Assembly: GCA_965229115.1 (NCBI GenBank)
Contig: CBDDIR010000003.1
Coordinates: 1,364,001 to 1,428,000 of the forward strand
Source: UBA7672 sp965229115
GTDB taxonomy: Bacteria; Pseudomonadota; Alphaproteobacteria; Caulobacterales; Hyphomonadaceae
DNA: 64,000 nucleotides
Reading direction: 5' to 3'
Shown piece by piece: positions 1 to 7,675 of this stretch. Position 1 is the first letter of the stretch. Each line of letters opens with the position of its first letter. Made by a program: the position numbers and the translations under genes. The notes under the pieces were generated by a model. That model was not told the DNA's origin, made no database searches, and was given only the letters and a program-made list of their open reading frames with translations.

Positions 1-257
1 CGCTCACGCCGAAAGCTCGCAAGTGGCTCGCTACGCGCGGCTACGACGAGGCCTATGGCGCGCGTCCGCTGGGTCGCCTGATCCAGGAGCACGTCAAGAA
101 GCCGATGGCCGACGAGCTTCTGTTCGGTTCGCTGCAGAAGGGCGGCGGCGTGAAGATCGACATCGACAAGAACGACCCCGAAAAGCTGTCGTTCAAGTTC
201 ATCGCCGATCCGAAACCGACGACGAAGGAAAAGCCCGAACCCGAAGCTGTCGAATAG
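1..257 (+). CDS. clpA: ATP-dependent Clp protease ATP-binding subunit ClpA (C-terminal fragment)
   Basis: Only the last 84 codons are in the window; reading starts in frame at base 3 and ends with TAG at 255-257. The peptide holds the D2-small domain of ClpA, with the family signature GYDEAYGARPLGR followed by a helix ending PMADELLFG, then a charged tail rich in Lys, Pro and Glu. ClpA is the AAA+ unfoldase that feeds substrates to the ClpP peptidase in the cytoplasm. A strong intrinsic terminator follows 23 bases after the stop, so this is the end of its transcript. ClpB shares this domain, but the short C-terminal extension and wording of the motif fit ClpA better. Confidence 0.88.
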   Translation, partial: LTPKARKWLATRGYDEAYGARPLGRLIQEHVKKPMADELLFGSLQKGGGVKIDIDKNDPEKLSFKFIADPKPTTKEKPEPEAVE

Positions 258-279
258 GGCAAACCTACGGAAAACCATG

Positions 280-307
280 AGGGCGGCTCGAAAGGGCCGC
301 CCTTTTT
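280..307 (+). terminator. Rho-independent terminator after clpA
   Basis: An 8-bp perfect stem (AGGGCGGC at 280-287 pairing with 296-303) with an 8-base loop is followed directly by five T residues. It lies just past the clpA stop codon. Confidence 0.9.
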
Positions 308-375
308 GTTTGACGATCAGGCGCCCGGCACGGCAACAACACCCCGGGGACGGAACGCTGCGAGTTTGAGGGCGC

Positions 376-864
376 ATGACGAAATACATCGCGAAGGCCA
401 ACAACGACGTGCTGTCGCATTGCGGCTGTGAGGGCGAGATCGCCTCCGGCCCTGCACAGCTTGATTGCCCGTGGTGCGGCTGCGGTTACCTGATGACCTG
501 CATGAAGTGCCGCAAGGCTTTCACTTTCGCCCGCGTGATCGATGTCGACCGCACCTATGCAGACATCGTGCGCGACGACCTCGCGCGCCGCGACATCGAA
601 GTGAATGACGAGATCGTGGGCGAGGGCGTCGAATGGATGACCGAAGCCTTCGCCGACCTGAAGATCGGTGACATCGTCATCTATCTCGACGGCGCCTATC
701 TCAGCATCGACACCACCAACTTCGCCTATGACGGCTGGTACGCCCAGCACGACTTCGACCGCCTGCCTCACGTCGTCGCCCTGAAACAGCCGGGCGCCCT
801 GCAAGCCACGCTCGGCGACAAGGACTATTGGCTCGAACGCGAGCTGGTGGACGAAGAGGCGTAG
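376..864 (+). CDS. Conserved hypothetical protein with Cys-rich N-terminus (possible zinc ribbon)
   Basis: A 162-residue soluble protein with no signal peptide or membrane segment. The first 50 residues contain seven cysteines (16, 18, 31, 34, 36, 42, 45) and His15, including CPWCGCG and CMKC, which look like zinc-binding knuckles. The rest is acidic and contains no motif I recognise. It sits alone between the clpA terminator and a converging lipoprotein gene whose stop is only 3 bases from this stop. No strong ribosome binding site precedes the ATG. The function is unknown; metal or nucleic-acid binding is inferred from the Cys pattern only. Confidence 0.75.
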   Translation: MTKYIAKANNDVLSHCGCEGEIASGPAQLDCPWCGCGYLMTCMKCRKAFTFARVIDVDRTYADIVRDDLARRDIEVNDEIVGEGVEWMTEAFADLKIGDIVIYLDGAYLSIDTTNFAYDGWYAQHDFDRLPHVVALKQPGALQATLGDKDYWLERELVDEEA

Positions 865-867
865 AGC

Positions 868-1467
868 CTACGGCTCCGGCGTCGCGCCGTTGGGGTCGAC
901 AACTGTGCCGACCTGCGTGGGCCACACGACCGGGAAGGGCGGGCCCTTGCGATCGGGGGCGGTGCAATCCTGCGAGCGCAGTTCCTGCACGGTGAACTTC
1001 TTGCCGTCCCAGTGATACGTGCCTTCCGATCCGCAGCGGCCATCGTCGGCGCTCTTGCGGAATGTCGTCAGCGTTTCATTGCCGGAGTCGATCTCGGCCA
1101 TGCTCGCCTGATCCGTCGCGAACCATGCGCCGGCTTCGTAGTCGGGGATGGTGAGCAGTTCGAGGTCTTCGGCGCTGTGGACCGAGAACAGGCGATGCGT
1201 CGTCGAATAGGCGCCTTGGCTGCAGCCGAGCATCACGATCGCGCCGTTCTGCAGGCCGACCACTTTCGATTCGAGCTGCGCGTCTGCCGAACGCGTGCAT
1301 CCGCCGATGGCGTCGCTGATCGTCTGGGCCGATGCGATGAGCGCCTGGTCGCCTTCGAGATTGCCCACCAGCGGGTTGGCCTTCGCTGCATCGGGATCGC
1401 CGCAAGCGCCAAGAGACACAAGCGCAGCGAAACTCACCGCCAGATTGCAGACCGAAGCCAGTCGCAT
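868..1467 (-). CDS. Lipoprotein with DUF1176-like C-terminal region
   Basis: A 199-residue envelope lipoprotein. The N-terminal hydrophobic segment ends in SLGAC, a lipobox with Cys22 as the lipidation site. The last 70 residues (FRKSADDGRCGSEGTYHWDG, then a KFTVQELR strand and a paired Cys) resemble the C-terminal half of DUF1176 proteins, where a tryptophan-glycine strand and two cysteines are typical. It is shorter than a full DUF1176 protein (about 330 residues). It converges on the Cys-rich gene at 376-864. Function unknown. Confidence 0.75.
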   Translation of the reverse strand: MRLASVCNLAVSFAALVSLGACGDPDAAKANPLVGNLEGDQALIASAQTISDAIGGCTRSADAQLESKVVGLQNGAIVMLGCSQGAYSTTHRLFSVHSAEDLELLTIPDYEAGAWFATDQASMAEIDSGNETLTTFRKSADDGRCGSEGTYHWDGKKFTVQELRSQDCTAPDRKGPPFPVVWPTQVGTVVDPNGATPEP

Positions 1468-1580
1468 GCACGTCCTCCACAGACCCGGCTGCAGTGATGA
1501 CTAAACATTACTCCAAATCAATGGCTGTTCAGGGAGCAAAATGCAGCAGGTGTAACGGGGCTGTGTCGGCCGTGTGGCGC

Positions 1581-2081
1581 CTACCAATGCTCGCTACGGG
1601 GTTTGCCGCCGAAGATTTCGTCCAGCCGATTCTGCGTTCCCTTGGTAATGTCGGGCGGCGGGGACTTGGGATCGACGAAGCGAACCTCTGCAATCTCGCC
1701 CTTTTGCGTGGATTTGCCCTGCGTCCAGGTCCGGACCCGATAGACCAGTACATGATCGTTCGGGAAGAAGGCGTGGTTGGCGTGGACTGAAATCAGCTCC
1801 AGCGCTTCAGGTGCGGCAATGATTCCCGCCTCTTCCTTGAGTTCCCGCGACAGCGACCATGCACAGGTTTCGAGCCGCTCCACCCCGCCGCCGGGGAAGT
1901 GCCACCCCGCCGTGTAGGTGTGTTTCAGCAGTAGAACATGGCCTTTTTCGTCGACCACCACCCCCCTCACGCCGAGTGTGGCAGGCCGCCGCAGCCGGAA
2001 GTAGCCCTGGAACACACGCTCGCGAATTGTCTTTTTTCTCAAAGGAGAGAGGCCTTGCAGGTCATGGGGAAGGACAGGCAT
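1581..2081 (-). CDS. Nudix hydrolase
   Basis: A 166-residue Nudix-fold enzyme expected to hydrolyse a nucleoside diphosphate linked to another moiety, or an ADP-ribose/NADH-type substrate. The complete Nudix box is present at residues 65-87 (G-x5-E-x7-REL-x-EE-x-GI), preceded by the usual GWHFPGG strand. The frame is open further upstream to 2174, but I chose the ATG at 2081 because the family fold begins shortly after it and because the extra upstream codons overlap a small divergent gene at 2116. The substrate cannot be named from sequence. Confidence 0.85.
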   Translation of the reverse strand: MPVLPHDLQGLSPLRKKTIRERVFQGYFRLRRPATLGVRGVVVDEKGHVLLLKHTYTAGWHFPGGGVERLETCAWSLSRELKEEAGIIAAPEALELISVHANHAFFPNDHVLVYRVRTWTQGKSTQKGEIAEVRFVDPKSPPPDITKGTQNRLDEIFGGKPRSEHW

Positions 2082-2115
2082 AGACGCAGTGCAGATCAGT
2101 TTGAAGGAGAATACC

Positions 2116-2196
2116 GTGGCAGCTGTCTGGGCAATTCTGACCGTGGTTGTTGTTTTCAGCCTCCTGAACCTCATCGAATACCGCCGGATCGACTAG
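2116..2196 (+). CDS. Small single-span membrane protein (26 residues)
   Basis: A GTG-started reading frame of 26 codons ending in TAG at 2194-2196. It is preceded by AAGGAGA, six bases from the start, one of the best ribosome binding sites in this area. The peptide is almost entirely one transmembrane helix (Val/Leu/Ile/Ala-rich, with one Trp) followed by a short charged tail, EYRRID. It lies 53 bases upstream of the Ca/Na antiporter and on the same strand, so it may be co-transcribed with it. Small proteins of this design often act as accessory subunits of membrane transporters; that role here is inference. GTG start, ribosome site and topology are seen directly. Confidence 0.6.
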   Translation: MAAVWAILTVVVVFSLLNLIEYRRID

Positions 2197-2249
2197 GGTC
2201 CGTCATCCACGGCGCCGGGGGCGGATGACCCGGGGAAGGGGCAGCTGAC

Positions 2250-3254
2250 ATGACCGGCTCGATCGTATTCCTCGTCCTCGGCTTCGCCGTTCTGATCTAT
2301 TCGGGCGACTGTCTCGTTCGCGGCGCGCTGGCGGCTGCCTACAAGACCAATGTGTCGCCGCTGCTCGTCGGCATCGTCATCGTCGGCTTCGGCACGTCGA
2401 TGCCGGAATTCCTGATTGGCGTGCAGGCCGCCTCGAATGGCTATTCGGGGCTGGCGCACGGCAACATCATCGGCTCGAACATCGCGAACATCTTCATGGT
2501 GCTCGCACTCCCCGCGCTGATATTCCCGATCACCACCGTCGCGCATCGCATGCGCATCACCGCCTTCTTCATGCTCTGTTGCACGGCGGCGTGGATCGGC
2601 GTCACCATGTATTTCGGGCTGACGCAGATCGTCGGCATGGTCTTCCTGGTGATCCTCGCGATCTATGTCGTGCTCGCGTGGATGATCGACCGCGAAGACA
2701 TGACCGAGGATACGCACGAAGAAATCGCGATCATGAAGACGCCGGCATGGCGGATGACCATGCTGATTCTGATCGGCCTGATCGGTCTTCCCCTCGGCGC
2801 CCGCTTCCTCGTCGATGGCGGCATCACGCTGGGCAAGGAGCTGAATATCTCCGAGCGCATCATCGGCCTGACGCTACTGGCGTTCGGATCATCGCTGCCG
2901 GAACTCGGCGCAGCGGTGGCGGCTGCGGTTCGCAAGCAGTCGGATGTCGCCATGGGCAACATCATCGGCGCCTGCATCTTCAACATACTGGGCGTCGGCG
3001 GCGTGGTCGGCATACTCGGGCCGCGTACGGCGCTGAGCCCTGAATTCACGGCCTTCAGCAACTGGGCCATGGCGCTCGCCGCGATCCTTGTCGTGCTGGT
3101 GATCTTCGCGAAGCGACGGGTCGGGATGCTGACCGGACTGGTCTTCCTGACGCTCTATGGCGTCTATCTGCTGGGCCTCGTGAACAACTGGTCGTTCGAG
3201 GGCGTGGGCGATCTGGTGATCGCACCGCAGGCGCAGACGCCCACTCCGGATTGA
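2250..3254 (+). CDS. Calcium/sodium antiporter, CaCA family (YrbG-like)
   Basis: A 334-residue integral inner-membrane protein with about ten hydrophobic segments arranged as two inverted repeats separated by a charged cytoplasmic loop near residues 145-165. Both alpha-repeats that form the ion site are intact: GTSMPEFLIG with GNIIGSNIANIF in the first half and GSSLPELGAA with GNIIGACIFNIL in the second. The family exchanges Ca2+ (or K+) for Na+ across the membrane. Length matches bacterial YrbG-type members. The start ATG follows GGGGAAGGGG. The 26-residue membrane protein just upstream may be its partner. Confidence 0.9.
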   Translation: MTGSIVFLVLGFAVLIYSGDCLVRGALAAAYKTNVSPLLVGIVIVGFGTSMPEFLIGVQAASNGYSGLAHGNIIGSNIANIFMVLALPALIFPITTVAHRMRITAFFMLCCTAAWIGVTMYFGLTQIVGMVFLVILAIYVVLAWMIDREDMTEDTHEEIAIMKTPAWRMTMLILIGLIGLPLGARFLVDGGITLGKELNISERIIGLTLLAFGSSLPELGAAVAAAVRKQSDVAMGNIIGACIFNILGVGGVVGILGPRTALSPEFTAFSNWAMALAAILVVLVIFAKRRVGMLTGLVFLTLYGVYLLGLVNNWSFEGVGDLVIAPQAQTPTPD

Positions 3255-3265
3255 TCAGCGGCCGA

Positions 3266-3754
3266 CTAGTCCGTGATCGTCTTCGGCGTGACGAAGGCCT
3301 GCAGCTTCCATGAAGCCTCCGCGTCCTTGCGGGCGAATACGGCGCCGGCGCAGGTCGGGTATTTTGCGCGCACGCGGGTTTCGAGCTCATTGTTCCGATG
3401 CGACCAGCGCGCGGCGAGTTCGTGCATGCCGGGATTGTGCGCCACGATCATGACGCGTTCGGCGCCGGCATTCTCGGCTTCTTCGGCGAGATCTTCGGCG
3501 GCGCAGAGATAGAGCGATTGCTGGAAGCGGACTTCGGCCTTCGGAAAGTTCGAAGCGATCAACGCCCACGTTTCCCGCGTGCGCTTGGCGGCGGAGACGA
3601 GAACGACCTGCGGATCGGCGCCGGCATCGGCGAGCGCCTTGCCGACGACGGGCGCATCCTCACGGCCGCGTGCGGCGAGGGGGCGATCGAAGTCTTCCCC
3701 TGTGTCGCTATCGGCCGCCGCTTTGGCGTGGCGAAGAAGTACGAGCTGCTGCAT
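3266..3754 (-). CDS. SixA-type histidine phosphatase
   Basis: A 162-residue member of the histidine phosphatase superfamily. The catalytic RHG-type motif is LLRHAKA at residues 5-11, close to the N-terminus, and the second catalytic histidine lies in HNPGMHEL. SixA proteins remove phosphate from phosphohistidine, as on HPt domains or on PTS-Ntr proteins. I chose the ATG at 3754 because the catalytic strand normally begins at residue 2-4; the frame is open for 18 more codons upstream without family similarity. It converges on the antiporter gene with an 11-base gap. Confidence 0.85.
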   Translation of the reverse strand: MQQLVLLRHAKAAADSDTGEDFDRPLAARGREDAPVVGKALADAGADPQVVLVSAAKRTRETWALIASNFPKAEVRFQQSLYLCAAEDLAEEAENAGAERVMIVAHNPGMHELAARWSHRNNELETRVRAKYPTCAGAVFARKDAEASWKLQAFVTPKTITD

Positions 3755-3926
3755 CCGTCCCGGTCCCTGTGACGGCTGACCTCTGCCGCAAACTTCCCGG
3801 TCTTCCAAGGGGCTAACCCGTAAAGGCGACTTCAGGATGGCAGTCGCGACGATTTAACGTTCACACCCTCTTGTGCAATGCAATATTATGACCATCATAT
3901 AAATCAGCTCACAAGGAGTAGACATC

Positions 3927-5084
3927 ATGACCCGGGCTGTCATTGCTGGTTACGCACGCACGCCGTTCCATTTCGCCAACAAGGGAAAACTGGCCGGCGT
4001 TCGGCCGGATGACTTGGCTGCCATCGCCATCAAGGGGCTGGTCGAGCGGACCGGCATTGATCCGAAAACGCTGGAAGATGTGGTGCTCGGATGCGCCTAT
4101 CCGGAAGCGGAGCAGGGATCGAACATTGCGCGACTGGCCAGCTTCCTTGCGGGACTGCCGATCGAGCTGGGCGGGATCACGATGAACCGCTTCTGCGGCT
4201 CGTCCATGTCGGCCATCCATTATGCGGCGGGCCAGATCGCGATTGGCGCGGGCGATGCGTTCATCGCGGGCGGCGTCGAGAGCATGACGCGCGTGCCGCA
4301 GGGTGGGTTCAATCATTCGCCAAATCCGCGCTTTGCGAGCAAGGGCGCGACGAGCCCCGACGTGATGCTGGACGCCTACATCTCGATGGGTGAGACGGCG
4401 GAGAATGTCGCCAAGCAATACAATGTCTCGCGCGCAGAGCAGGAGAAGCTGGCTTATCTCTCGCAGATGAAAGCCGCCGAGGCGCAACGCGCGGGCAGGT
4501 TGAAAGACGAAATCGTGCCGGTGACGACCGCTGATGGCATCGTTGATGCCGATGGCACGTTGCGTCCTTCGACCACCCTGGAAGGGTTGGCCGGACTGAA
4601 GCCTGCTTTCCGTCCCGATGGCGTCGTGACGGCTGGCACGGCATCCCCGCTGACTGATGGCGCGGCGATGACGCTGATCACGAGTGAGGCCTATGCGAAG
4701 CAGCATGGCCTCGAGATTCTTGGCGTCATCCGCTCGGTCGCTGTTGCTGGCGTGCCGCCGGAGATTATGGGCATGGGGCCGGTGCCGGCTTCGCAGAAAG
4801 CGCTGGCGCGTGCGGGACTTTCGATCCGCGATATCGACGTGGTCGAGATCAATGAGGCGTTTGGATCGCAGGCTGTTGCATCCATCCGCGAGCTCGGCAT
4901 TCCGATGGAGCGCGTGAACATTGATGGCGGCGGCATCTCGATCGGCCACCCGCTTGGCGCGACCGGCGCACGCATCACCGGCAAGGCTGCGCAGATCATG
5001 AAACGCGAGGGCGGCAAGTTCGCGCTGTCGACGCAATGCATCGGCGGCGGGCAGGGTATCGCAACTGTGATCGAAGCGGCCTGA
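3927..5084 (+). CDS. Thiolase family protein (acetyl-CoA C-acyltransferase)
   Basis: A 385-residue cytoplasmic thiolase. The acyl-accepting cysteine is Cys90 in NRFCGSSMS, the activating histidine is His341 in GHPLGATGAR, and the second catalytic cysteine is Cys371 in STQCIGGG; all three are present, so an active enzyme is expected. Such enzymes cleave 3-ketoacyl-CoA during beta-oxidation or condense acetyl-CoA. The start is clear: ATG preceded by AAGGAG. A 170-base AT-richer region upstream probably holds its promoter. A 12-bp hairpin follows the stop. No beta-oxidation dehydrogenase is adjacent; a second thiolase lies at 30-31 kb. Confidence 0.92.
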   Translation: MTRAVIAGYARTPFHFANKGKLAGVRPDDLAAIAIKGLVERTGIDPKTLEDVVLGCAYPEAEQGSNIARLASFLAGLPIELGGITMNRFCGSSMSAIHYAAGQIAIGAGDAFIAGGVESMTRVPQGGFNHSPNPRFASKGATSPDVMLDAYISMGETAENVAKQYNVSRAEQEKLAYLSQMKAAEAQRAGRLKDEIVPVTTADGIVDADGTLRPSTTLEGLAGLKPAFRPDGVVTAGTASPLTDGAAMTLITSEAYAKQHGLEILGVIRSVAVAGVPPEIMGMGPVPASQKALARAGLSIRDIDVVEINEAFGSQAVASIRELGIPMERVNIDGGGISIGHPLGATGARITGKAAQIMKREGGKFALSTQCIGGGQGIATVIEAA

Positions 5085-5108
5085 CGCGTCCTTCCTTGTA
5101 CGAACGGT

Positions 5109-5141
5109 GTTGGAGGTGGCGCGATATGTGCCACCTCCAAC
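5109..5141 (+). terminator. Perfect hairpin after the thiolase gene
   Basis: A 12-bp perfect stem (5109-5120 with 5130-5141) and a 9-base loop, starting 24 bases after the thiolase stop. There is no T-run after it, so it may stabilise the 3' end rather than terminate by itself. Confidence 0.5.
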
Positions 5142-5210
5142 TATACGTTGCGAGCCGTTCAGTATTGCCCATGTTAAGTCCCAGTGAATTCTGGCTGGGA
5201 GACGTGCAGT

Positions 5211-5624
5211 ATGGCGACGGTCGTGCGGGGGGTGGCTTCGGGCGTAGAGAAGGGGATTGATACAACACCGCTGAGGAATGGCGCTGTTGTGGTCAACCAG
5301 CTCGCGGGCCTCAGGGTGGACAACAAGCCGGTCGTCTATCGTGGACGTGATTTTCCCTCGATCCGTGATGGCGACGAGATTGTTGCTGCCGGCGACATGA
5401 CCAATGGCACGCTGCAGGCAATCGCGCTGCGCAATGTCAGCACGGGCGCGACCTATGGGCCGCCTCTGATGGCGCCGATGATCCTCACGGGCGTGCTGGC
5501 GCTGATCGGCCTGATGGCGATCGGCCTGCCGCTGGGCCTGGGCTACATCATTCTTGCGATCGCGGCGTTCGTGGGCTTCCGCATCTACAAGGTGTCGGCC
5601 GCCAAGACGGCGGTGAAGACCTGA
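5211..5624 (+). CDS. Membrane protein with OB-like N-terminal region
   Basis: A 137-residue protein. Residues 1-82 form alternating strands ending DGDEIVAAGDMTNGTLQA, a pattern like the small OB/LSm-type beta-barrels found in other bacterial envelope proteins. Residues 85-127 contain two hydrophobic segments separated by a Gly-rich turn, so the protein should sit in the inner membrane with a soluble N-terminal domain. I chose the ATG at 5211, preceded by GGGAGA, over an upstream in-frame ATG at 5184. Its stop is 2 bases from that of the converging AHSA1 gene. Function unknown. Confidence 0.7.
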   Translation: MATVVRGVASGVEKGIDTTPLRNGAVVVNQLAGLRVDNKPVVYRGRDFPSIRDGDEIVAAGDMTNGTLQAIALRNVSTGATYGPPLMAPMILTGVLALIGLMAIGLPLGLGYIILAIAAFVGFRIYKVSAAKTAVKT

Positions 5625-5626
5625 CT

Positions 5627-6082
5627 TCATTCCACCAGCTTCGCGAGTTTCGCGAGCGACATGCGCCAGCCCTCCTCATTGGCTTCGGGCGGTACTCCGG
5701 GCGGCACATTCTCATGCAGGCCTGTGAGCTCCGTTCCACCGCCTGGGGCATCGGCGAGGGTGAAGGTCATCAGCATCTCGCCCTGCATGGACGGGTCGCT
5801 GGTTTCGAATTCGGTGGTCTGGACCACTTCGCGATCGGGCACGAGCCTCACGAAGCGACCGCCATGCGTGTCCGTGTGCGCGCTCGATTTGCCGGCATGA
5901 TCGGTTGAATCGTAGGTGAGCGAGATGCGGTAAGCGCCGCCTTCACGCGGCTCGAAGACGTGGATCTCGCTGGTCATGCCATCGGGCACCATCCATTGCT
6001 GGACGGACTTCGCATCCGTCAGCGCGCGATAGACCGCGCTGCGCGGGGCGTTGATGTGCTGTGTGACGCGGGTTGTGCTCAT
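5627..6082 (-). CDS. SRPBCC / AHSA1-type domain protein
   Basis: A 151-residue soluble protein of the START/Bet v1-like superfamily, in the group related to the C-terminal domain of activator of Hsp90 ATPase. Typical features are the N-terminal strand with INAPRSAVYRALTDA, the W-M-x-P loop after it, and the C-terminal helix with EEGWRMSLAKLAKL. These proteins bind hydrophobic ligands; bacterial members are often linked to ArsR regulators, but none is adjacent here. The ATG at 6082 was preferred to an upstream start because the domain begins immediately after it. Confidence 0.85.
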   Translation of the reverse strand: MSTTRVTQHINAPRSAVYRALTDAKSVQQWMVPDGMTSEIHVFEPREGGAYRISLTYDSTDHAGKSSAHTDTHGGRFVRLVPDREVVQTTEFETSDPSMQGEMLMTFTLADAPGGGTELTGLHENVPPGVPPEANEEGWRMSLAKLAKLVE

Positions 6083-6147
6083 GATGTCAGAGCTAATGTC
6101 CGGGCATCGGCAAACAAGATGGGCGGCCTTGCGAGCCGCCCATCTCA

Positions 6148-7359
6148 CTAACCTTTAACACAGACAACCTGTTTCAGGGTGTGGACCACCTCGATCAGAT
6201 CCGTCTGCGCGGCGATGACGGCGTCGATGTCCTTGTAGGCCATCGGCGTTTCGTCGATCACGCCCTGGTCTTTCCGGCATTCAACGCCTTCGGTCGCCTC
6301 GCGGTGATCCTTCAGCGTGAACGTCTCCTTGGCTTTGGTGCGCGACATCTTCCGGCCTGCGCCGTGCGAGCACGAGCAGAAGGAATCCGCGTTGCCTTTC
6401 CCGCGCACGATGAACGACTTTGCGCCCATCGAACCCGGGATGATGCCGAGTTCGCCCTCTCCGGCGCGGACTGCGCCCTTGCGGGTGACCCAGACATCGG
6501 CGCCGAAGTGGTGTTCCTGCTCCACATAATTGTGGTGGCAGTTCACCGCGTGCTTGCCGAGCTTGAACTTCGGGAGATGCTCGCGCATCGCCAGAAGGGT
6601 TCGCTCCATCATCGCTTCGCGGTTCGCGCGCGCGTAGTCCTGCGCCCATGAGACCGCTTCGATGTAATCGTCGAAGATCGGTTCGCCCTCGATAAAGAAG
6701 GCGAGGTCCTGATCCGGGACGTGATAGCCGAGGACGCGTTTTTCCAGCATCCGGCGGGCAGCTTCGATGAAGTACTGCCCGATCTGGTTGCCGGTTCCGC
6801 GCGAACCCGAGTGCAGCATCACCCAGACGTGGCCGCGTTCATCGAGGCAGACCTCGATGAAGTGGTTGCCGGAGCCGAGCGTGCCGAGCTGTGCGCCGAG
6901 CTTGTGGTTCGGAATCTTGCGGTGCTTGTCGCGGATGCGATCAAGGCGCGCGTTGAGATCCGAATTGCGCAAGCGGGACGCGACAGAGTCCGGGATCGTG
7001 CCCCATTCTCCGTTGCGGCCAAAACCTGCGGGCGCCTTGCGTTCGATTTCCGAACGCAACTTCGCCAGCGAGTCCGGCAGTTGCTCAGCCGTCAGCGTGG
7101 TTTCGACGGCCATCATTCCGCAGCCGATGTCGACGCCGACAGCGGCGGGGATGATTGCGCCCTTGGTCGGGATGACCGAGCCAACGGTTGCGCCGCGTCC
7201 GAAGTGGACGTCGGGCATGACGGCGAGGTGGGAATGCACGAAAGGCAAACCCGCCACGTTTTCCAGCTGTTCGCGGGCGCTGTCCTCGACGGGAACGCCT
7301 TTGACCCAGGCTTTGATGCGGCCCCCTTTGGCCGTTTCGAACACTTCGAAAGTGCTCAT
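6148..7359 (-). CDS. rtcB: RtcB family RNA ligase
   Basis: A 403-residue RNA ligase that joins 2',3'-cyclic phosphate and 5'-hydroxyl RNA ends using GTP and Mn2+. Metal and catalytic motifs are all visible: GVDIGCGM (metal cysteine), GNHFIEV, HSGSRGTG, CHHNYVEQEHH, and FCSCSHGAGR, which contains the histidine that is guanylylated. The length matches compact bacterial RtcB proteins. The ATG at 7359 is preceded by AAGGAAA; the frame is open upstream but with no family similarity. No RtcA cyclase or RtcR regulator is adjacent. A 25-codon gene and its terminator lie immediately upstream on the same strand. Confidence 0.93.
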   Translation of the reverse strand: MSTFEVFETAKGGRIKAWVKGVPVEDSAREQLENVAGLPFVHSHLAVMPDVHFGRGATVGSVIPTKGAIIPAAVGVDIGCGMMAVETTLTAEQLPDSLAKLRSEIERKAPAGFGRNGEWGTIPDSVASRLRNSDLNARLDRIRDKHRKIPNHKLGAQLGTLGSGNHFIEVCLDERGHVWVMLHSGSRGTGNQIGQYFIEAARRMLEKRVLGYHVPDQDLAFFIEGEPIFDDYIEAVSWAQDYARANREAMMERTLLAMREHLPKFKLGKHAVNCHHNYVEQEHHFGADVWVTRKGAVRAGEGELGIIPGSMGAKSFIVRGKGNADSFCSCSHGAGRKMSRTKAKETFTLKDHREATEGVECRKDQGVIDETPMAYKDIDAVIAAQTDLIEVVHTLKQVVCVKG

Positions 7360-7425
7360 GTCTGCGTTTCCTTTTTTCGCAGACCCTCCGCGCATTCCGG
7401 AGTTTATCATCGTCGCTTGCGGACA

Positions 7426-7459
7426 ACAAAAAACCCTCCGGCGAGTTGCGCGGAGGGTT
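7426..7459 (-). terminator. Rho-independent terminator between a small gene and rtcB
   Basis: A 9-bp perfect stem (7432-7440 with 7451-7459) and a 10-base loop. Read on the minus strand, a run of six T residues follows the stem. It starts 31 bases after the stop of the 25-codon gene and lies upstream of rtcB. Confidence 0.85.
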
Positions 7460-7490
7460 CGGTTTCGATCAGCTGTGCTGACCCTTGAAC

Positions 7491-7568
7491 CTAGTCCTCC
7501 ATGCGATCGCAATCGACCAGCTTGGGCTGGGCGATAGTGCCGATCTGATTTTCGTTGCGCCGTTTCAT
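7491..7568 (-). CDS. Small hydrophilic protein (25 residues), own terminator
   Basis: A 25-codon ATG-started frame, stop TAG at 7491-7493. GGAG lies seven bases before the start. The peptide is hydrophilic and charged, with a basic start (MKRRNE), a central IAQPKL and an acidic end (CDRMED), containing one Cys. No signal peptide or membrane helix. It is followed by a textbook intrinsic terminator, which suggests a short dedicated transcript rather than a chance frame. Upstream, an anti-Shine-Dalgarno-like CTCC could pair with the GGAG. Alternatives are a leader peptide or attenuator for rtcB. Function unknown. Confidence 0.5.
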   Translation of the reverse strand: MKRRNENQIGTIAQPKLVDCDRMED

Positions 7569-7675
7569 CGGGCGACTCCGAAAAGGAGGTTGATCCAAGG
7601 CGGCGGTGTTTGATCGAAGAATGCGGCGGCGTCAAGGCGACGCACGCCATACAAATTCGTTAAGGCCCGAACGTG

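Noticed and set aside
3909..5630. A 573-codon open frame on the minus strand
   Set aside because: It is antisense to the thiolase and the membrane-protein gene, is rich in Arg, His and Asp, and shows no domain; it is open only because of GC content.
7581..7595. AAAAGGAGGTTGATCC, nearly the complement of the 16S rRNA 3' end
   Set aside because: It has an extra T, no rRNA gene is near, and the only plus-strand frame after it is an Arg-rich 33-codon frame antisense to the end of the TIR gene.
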